64,000 nt of DNA from Rhinolophus ferrumequinum (Eukaryota > Chordata > Mammalia > Chiroptera > Rhinolophidae), in assembly GCF_004115265.2 (NCBI RefSeq), contig NC_046305.1, positions 42,938,187 through 43,002,186 on the forward strand, written 5' to 3'. The position numbers and the translations under genes are program-made. The notes below the pieces were generated by a model. That model was not told the origin of the DNA. It did not search any database and saw only the letters and a program-made list of their open reading frames with translations. Shown piece after piece: positions 58,398-64,000 of this stretch (position 1 is its first letter; each line of letters opens with the position of its first letter).

Positions 58398-59593
58398 CGG
58401 AGAAAGATGTTGCTTGGTCTGTACTCCCACCTCCACAGTTCCCCAAGCTCTTAGAGGACAAAAGGCAGGAATGCTGGGGGAGCCACTCTTGATTTCTTGG
58501 GCTGCTGCTGTGACCATGGGGCCAAATTATCACAGGCAAAGTATAGGAACTAACAGCTTTAGCTTTGAATTTCAGATTCTGCTGCTTCAAGACCTTTGTG
58601 TTTCACTAACAGGTGTCTCTCTCCAGTTTCTTTGTTTTGTCTCATTCTCTGAAATGTTTCTTTTACATTTCCATACCCAGAAGAATTAGAGTCTGTTTTT
58701 GTAATTACGCCTTACAGTCTCTCCATTGCCCAAGGTATTCCTGGGGCTTCTGAGCATAAGAAAAAAAAGTTTGAAAACGTATCGGCCAAACAGTGGCATT
58801 TGTGTTTGATGCTCTTTCCGCCCTGTGTCCGTTGAGAGGCTCCCAGAATCCCCACCTGGCGGCCGTGAGTATTCTGGTTTCTCTGACACTACCCCAAAGG
58901 ACAGGTCGACAGATCTGCACAGCCGCTTCTGAACGAAGTTCCTGTTCTCTGGGTAGGAACAGGGAGCTCTGAAGATCAGGTCGCTGGGGTCACAGGGCTC
59001 AGGACAGAGTCACAGAGGGGACCTACCAGAGGGGTGGGAATCGCAGAAGACACTTGGCAGGTTTTCTGGCTTCTTGCTGGGCCTTGACCTGTCATCCCCC
59101 GAGGGCAGAAGGCACAGGGCTTACAAGCCACTCCTCCCGCAACTCAAGACGAGGGCTGAGGCCCCGGGCCTGTCCTCTTCCATGCCTGACCCTGCTCAAG
59201 GAGCCCGTTCTACGCCTGTTACGGGCCGGCAAGCTCCATGGACAGCAGCTTTGGCGCCTGGTCCCTTCAGGTGAACAAAATGTTTCAATCAGGACTAAGG
59301 CCGCCTCCCACACTTTGTCAGCTGGGGAAGCAGGTGGCTCTCCAGGCTTGGAACCTGTGGTGCGGTTGTTCATCTCAGGGCCTGCCTCCTCCCTTGCCTA
59401 CGCACACCTCCACTTTCGAAGGCTGCGGTGTTCTCCCTGTGATGTCTCCTGCTGCCTTTGTGACTGTGAAGCAGAATCTCCGCAGGCCAGCTCCACGGGC
59501 TGGCTGCCTTGGCCTCCAGGGGTCCAGGCAACAAGGGGCGTCTCCTTGACCCCTTCCATTTTCCCTAATCACCACCACCCGACTGTGACTTAC

Positions 59594-62500
59594 CCCTTCT
59601 GTTTCTCTGACGTCTCCGCCTTTGGGACAAGTGACTGATTATAGAAATGGTCCCCACCCTGGTGATCCGCATGCAGTTGATGACAATGGCCATCCTGGAA
59701 GGAACCACAAACAGGTTTCACATCCCTTGGGAGAAACCATCTTTTGGCTTTCTGCTCCCCTTTTCAGATCCCCTTTCCTGGGATCTGTCCCCAGTGCCCT
59801 GTCCCTGCCCCCACTCAGTTCCAGTAGCTTCTGGCAGTTTGTATTCCCTTATAGTGGCCCCTACACTTGATTGGACCTGGGGTGGGTGTCTGACCCAGCT
59901 AGGCTGATCCCCTTCCTCTGGAACTAACCTGAGACCAGGAGTAGGGGAATCCAGCCTCAGACTGACTAGGCTCTTGAACAGAGGAGAAATAAACTCGGGA
60001 GCTGGAGATGAATCTCTTTTCCCAGAGCAAAAATGAAGCGTAAAAGGGCAGTACAGAGAGGCGGGAAGCAGACCCACAGGAGAGTAGCAGATGAAAGACA
60101 GTCCTGCTGACGCTCCTGTTTCCGAGGGCGGCTGCATCCCAGCCCTTGCACTTCGGAGACACTGCTCTCTCCTTGTGACGAATTCTCCTTTTTAATTAAA
60201 ATACAGACAGGGCAATTTTGCTGCTTGCAACTGTGGACAAAAAAAGGGCCACATACTAAACCTGACAAACTCAGGGGAGGCCAGCATGGCAGGCCCTACA
60301 AATTCAGAGACAGAAATTAACCACATAGGGTGGTCTGAATATAAAAATTGCTAACTAAAATCAGGTCCTGATGGGTAGTCATGTCCTAGGCCTGTAGCTT
60401 CCTTGACAAAGGTCAGTCTTTACCTTAAATGAGACTGTCTGTTGTCTTTTTGTATCTAAAATAACATGCCCTTGGAAGGTCAGAGAAATCCCTTTTCTGG
60501 ATCCCCCAGGGCACAACCCCCACACCAGAGCAGGAAACTCCAGAATCCCTCCTTGTTGTCCCCTGATTACCATCTCTATGTGCTGTAATATGCTAACTTA
60601 ACTATCCTGTGTCCACCAATGTCAAAGAAGTGTCTGTCTCTCCAATTTACTTTTTATCAATCCCAGAGACTTCCCCGCTTTGCTTTCTCTCACCCCCTTA
60701 ACCTGCAACTAGTGGATTTCATGTAACCCTCCTCCTTTGATTCTAATGTACAAAATAAGTGGCAAAATGGCCATTTTCCGGAGCATTTTCTCAATCCGTT
60801 GAGATTTTGCTTCCTGGCAATTGTCATCAGTTTGGTTCACATTGACTCTTACAAGTTTTCTCTTAGGCTGGATGTTTTTTTGTCGACACAACCAAGAGTC
60901 CTGAACTATATATATCTCCTTTTGAAAGAAACCAAGAAGGCACACTGAAGACACATAGTTCCCCTGGAGACAACACGCAGCTGAAAAGTAGTTGGTGTAG
61001 TCCATGCAAGTCAACTGCCTGGTCCGTTGTTGATGCGTCCCTCCCCCCAGGCAGATTTGTCTCCTCAGTTTCTGCTCACCTGGACTGATCTGCCTTGGGC
61101 ACAACTTTGGAAGACCTAAAACTTCTGTTCTTGTTGCGTGATGGTTCTGCATTGGAAAGGATTTGTTGAGAGTCAAGCAAGGCCCTTCCCAGGCCCAGCA
61201 TTCTGCAACTTGCGTCTCTGCCTGTCATTCTCTCAAGCTCCAGAGAATGTGGGGTCTGGGTGACTGCTGGGTCAAGCAGAGGCACAAAGTACAGGGGTGC
61301 GAACATGCCCTGCCCAGGGCACAAGGCTGAGAGAACAAGTCAGAGCTAAAATCCAGCCCACACCCTGCTTGCTAAACGAGGCACCCTGCCACTGGGCTCC
61401 ATGCACCTAGAGGAAGGGGCACCTTTGCAGAAGTGCTCAAAAGCCCGCTGGGGACTAGAAGTGGCCCCACTTGGGTTAGAGAGTCCCAGGCTGAGGGCTG
61501 TGGGAGGGGACACCAGAGGCTCTAGAGACCAGTCTTGTCCTTAAGGAACTGATCAACAGGTGACATAATTGCCGCCTCATGCTTCTGACAGCCACCAAAA
61601 CCCAATGGGATAAGTTCTACCATGACTACCCACATTGCCTCCTCCAAAACAGCCCTGGGGAGTGGGTGTATGTGTTTAAACTAAGGAGCACATTTAGGTG
61701 GAATCGCTCTAGTCCTGACCCTAAAACTACACAGTTAAGTAAAAGCAGAACCACACAAAGTAGAAACACTGCAGGTGGGAAGGATGTCACACCTTCAGTA
61801 AGATCCTCCTTAGACAAATTACCAGTTGGTCAGTGGTGAGCAAGACTCTCTCTCTCTAGCGCCAGCCTGGGGCTTCCCACAGCTCCACTTAGGTCCTGCT
61901 TTGTTTTCCTACTGGCATTGTACTCTGGATTGTGATAGAAAAAGAAATGGAAACAATGAGAAACCACAGGAGATTAAAGAGAAAGCCTAGGGCTTTCCAT
62001 AAGCTCTGTGCCTAAGAGAAAGTCTTTCTGGTGTACAAAGGTTTTCCGTGGTTGACGGGAGAATTTTGTGAGCATCTGGAGATCCTTTGCTGAGCTCTGG
62101 CCCAAAGGTGCAAGTGAGGGGCTTAGACAGACTCCTCCCTCCTCGCAGGCTCCAGCTTCCTACACCGCCCTGCAGCACTTTTCAAAGGAGGATGCTGACC
62201 AGTTTGACCTGTCAATTATGAAATTCAGTGCGCAATTTTTGAGGGTGCTCATCCAGGCACCTCGGTCACCTCTCAAGAAACTAATGTTCAAGATTCCAGA
62301 TGTGCCAGGCTGGTCACAGAGCACAGAGGCTTCCTAACAACCTCAACGCCTTTCCTGACCAGTAGCGCAAAGCTCTCACACTGTCAGCCCCCACGAGCCT
62401 CTTTCAAGTTCCACAAACCAGGTCGCTGTGAGGGAAGGAAGGTTCCAGGATCACCCACCCTGAGGCCCAGACCCTCTCTTTCCCCCGCAACTCCATCAGC

Positions 62501-62993
62501 AACCACCCTACTTTGAAGGGAAGGAGAGCCCGGAGAAACTCAGGGGAGCCTGAGTTGGTGCTCACTGGCTTCAGTGACTCTGACACCAACCAACAGTCCC
62601 CACTGTAGGTTACCCCCGAGTAGACCCCTGGCATGACCCTCACCTTTCACAGACCAGAAATCCCTGGTGAGGGCTCCTCTGTTGTCAGTCACCACCAGCT
62701 TGGTGAACTACATGTCATCCTGGGCCAAGTCCCGCTGGATGCCACACCAGTACCAGCCCGTGTCCTCCTTGGTCAGGCAGGACACAGTGACAATGAGCTG
62801 GTTTCCGGAGTCCCTCAGGGCCCCGCGGTCCCTACTGCTGGGTGTGAAGGTGATCATGTGGCAGTAGCTCCAGAAATAGTCTCGGCACCAGTATTTGGGG
62901 GGGGTCCTTGTAGTGGCCATCGCAGTTGCAGGCAGCAGACACCACGTCCAGCATGAAGCCTTCCTTAACCTCGTGGTCCATAATCATGGCTTC
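59594..62993 (-). pseudogene. TMIGD3: TMIGD3-like gene, coding frame disrupted
   Basis: TMIGD3 encodes a membrane protein with one V-type immunoglobulin domain, nested with ADORA3. Three exons, all with GT/AG borders: 62644-62993, 61080-61146 and 59594-59694. The first gives AMIMDHEVKEGFMLDVVSAA, then CNCDGHYKD, KYWCRDYFWSYC, NQLIVTVSCLTKEDTGWYWC and GIQRDLAQDDM, close to human TMIGD3. The second gives NKNRSFRSSKVVPKADQS. The third covers the membrane segment and basic tail (TISIISHLSQRRRRQRNRR). Damage: a run of eight C (on this strand, near 62897-62904) is one base too long and shifts the frame before KYWC; DDM is followed by TAG where human has Asp; and the membrane segment reads MAIVINCMRITRVGT, with two arginines where human is hydrophobic. 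Exons for the leader and the last residues were not found; the leader probably lies at or beyond the right edge. A homopolymer error could explain the first break but not the others. Confidence 0.8.
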
Positions 62994-63111
62994 TGCCAAA
63001 CACGCGCGCTCATACGCCATCAGTCTTTTAAACACATTGCAGCTCCTGCCTTCCCGGGGAAAAAATTAAAGCCTTGGAGGCTGATTTTTGCTTGTTTGGG
63101 GTTGGCAATTG

Positions 63112-63500
63112 TTGTGGGCTGAGAGGTATCCCCCTAAAATTCACATGCTGAAGTGCTAACCCCCAGTACTTCAGAACGTGACTGTATTTGGAGACAGGGC
63201 CTTTTAAAAAGGTGATTAAGTTAAAATGTGGTCGTTACAATGGGCCTTAGTCCAATATGACTGCTGTCCTTATAAAAAAAAAGGTGACTAGGACTCAGAC
63301 AACAAAGGGACGACCCTGTGAGGACAGAGTCAGAAGGCGGCCGTCTGCAAGTCAAGGAGAGAGGCCTCAGTAGAAACCAAACCTGCCCACACCTTGATCT
63401 TGGACTTCTAGCCCCCAGGACTGCAAGGACACAAGTTTCTGTTGTCTAAGCTGCCCAGTGTGTAGTGTTTGTTGCAGCAGGCTTACCAAACTAACAAAGC
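63112..63500 (+). mobile_element. MLT1-like MaLR (ERVL) solo LTR
   Basis: Runs from 'ttgtgggctgagaggtatcc' through 'cacatgctgaagtgctaacc', 'gtgactgtatttggagacag' and 'caaggagagaggcctcagta' to 'ttgttgcagcaggcttacc'. This is the usual order of an MLT1-type LTR. A fossil without internal sequence; such LTRs predate the split of most placental orders. Confidence 0.8.
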
Positions 63501-63504
63501 AGAC

Positions 63505-64000
63505 CTGGAAAAGTCTTTTTCCCTGGGTAGGGAAAATATGGACCCCCGCTCTGCCAGAATTGAGAAGGCCTCTTACCGTTGCTTGGCAGGAGACCTGAAG
63601 AGCCTGAAGCTGTAGATCCTCTGCCCCCAGCCCCCCCCACTACCTGGACCCTCAAAAAGAGCGTGAGAAGGTTTGGAGGCTTCCGCTGGCTGTATTGGGC
63701 TGAAACACAGAGGGAGTCGGGCTGTGTCCTTCAGGACTAAGAGCTTCGTGTTTCCTCCATACAAGACCAGCGTGAGCACCTCCCCCATCTCAGGATATTG
63801 CATAGCGCGGAAATCGTGCTCACCACACCCAGGTTGACCGTGGCTGGGGAAGTGTCTGACCAAAGAGAAGAGATAGGGGCAGCAGAGCCCCCGTCTCTCA
63901 GCCTTTCGGATATGTGCTGGGGTCCTCTCAAATGCCGCATCAAATGGAGCTTGCTGTGGGTGGGACCAGCCTACAAAGCCGTCAAAAGGACTTGATCTGT
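63505..64000. other. Right end, unassigned (probable TMIGD3/ADORA3 intron)
   Basis: No exon recognised. Two overlapping minus-strand open frames (63573-63863 and 63737-63943) have no family features. By synteny this should be intron or 5' flank of TMIGD3 with ADORA3 exons beyond the window. Confidence 0.45.

Larger units (their letters stand above)
52430..59590. other. C1orf162-TMIGD3 convergent intergenic region
   Basis: No gene recognised. Left part (to about 54480) is MIR and L1 remnants. Right part holds a MIR near 55140, a MITE at 57809, an L2 end near 57995 and a 19-base A tract at 58379. A last TMIGD3 exon (human tail ending APTEQM) would be expected here on the minus strand but was not found. 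55300-57800 shows nothing I can assign. Confidence 0.6.

Noticed and set aside
52062-59590. Search for ADORA3 receptor exons on the minus strand between C1orf162 and TMIGD3.
   Set aside because: No seven-helix receptor sequence is present; in human the ADORA3 exons lie upstream of these TMIGD3 exons, so they should be beyond the right edge.
62068-62337. 89-codon plus-strand open frame (FSKEDADQFDLSIMKFSAQF) preceded by a CGCAG acceptor-like site.
   Set aside because: It is on the opposite strand inside the TMIGD3 intron; no family recognised and no partner exon. It could be looked at again if RNA data show plus-strand reads.

Overview
The window is mammalian nuclear DNA. It carries ancient mammalian repeats (MIR, L2, MER20/MER5-type hAT elements, a MER8-like Tigger element), and the gene order matches human chromosome 1p13: OVGP1 - WDR77 - ATP5PB - C1orf162 - TMIGD3. 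The younger L1 3' ends are of laurasiatherian type, and two short inverted-repeat DNA transposons look lineage-specific. A bat is the best guess, but it rests on recalled repeat consensus and is not proven.

Layout. 1-2541: intergenic DNA with one unexplained exon-like block. 2542-10490 (-): the oviductal glycoprotein gene OVGP1, which is a dead host gene here. It has lost its start codon, has in-frame stops, lacks an internal exon and carries frame changes, yet most splice sites and all flanking synteny remain. 10491-15985: intergenic, with a diverged repeat pair. 17366-24538 (-): WDR77 (MEP50), ten coding exons that join to an intact 342-codon frame. 24539-24909: a compact CpG-rich bidirectional promoter with three TCTCGCGAGA-type motifs. 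24910-37974 (+): ATP5PB (ATP synthase peripheral stalk subunit b), seven exons that join to 256 codons. 38250-47110: repeat-rich intergenic DNA dominated by L2 copies that have served as landing pads for a mariner-like MITE, an hAT-like element and an endogenous retrovirus LTR. 47153-52062 (+): C1orf162, a small single-pass membrane protein with one ITIM-like tyrosine motif; a truncated L1 lies in its largest intron. 52430-59590: intergenic L1, MIR and MITE sequence. 59594-62993 (-): exons of TMIGD3 (immunoglobulin-domain protein nested with ADORA3), apparently disabled by a homopolymer frameshift, a stop codon and a degraded membrane segment. A MaLR-type LTR and unassigned sequence fill the right end; the ADORA3 exons should lie just beyond 64000.

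The genes do not form one pathway. WDR77 (PRMT5 methylosome) and ATP5PB (mitochondrial ATP synthase) are housekeeping genes sharing a promoter region. OVGP1, C1orf162 and TMIGD3 are tissue-restricted in species where they work. The main biological signal is two host-gene losses in one conserved block, plus a direct repeat flanking two ATP5PB exons. I found no operon-like or CRISPR-like system and no RNA gene I can support.
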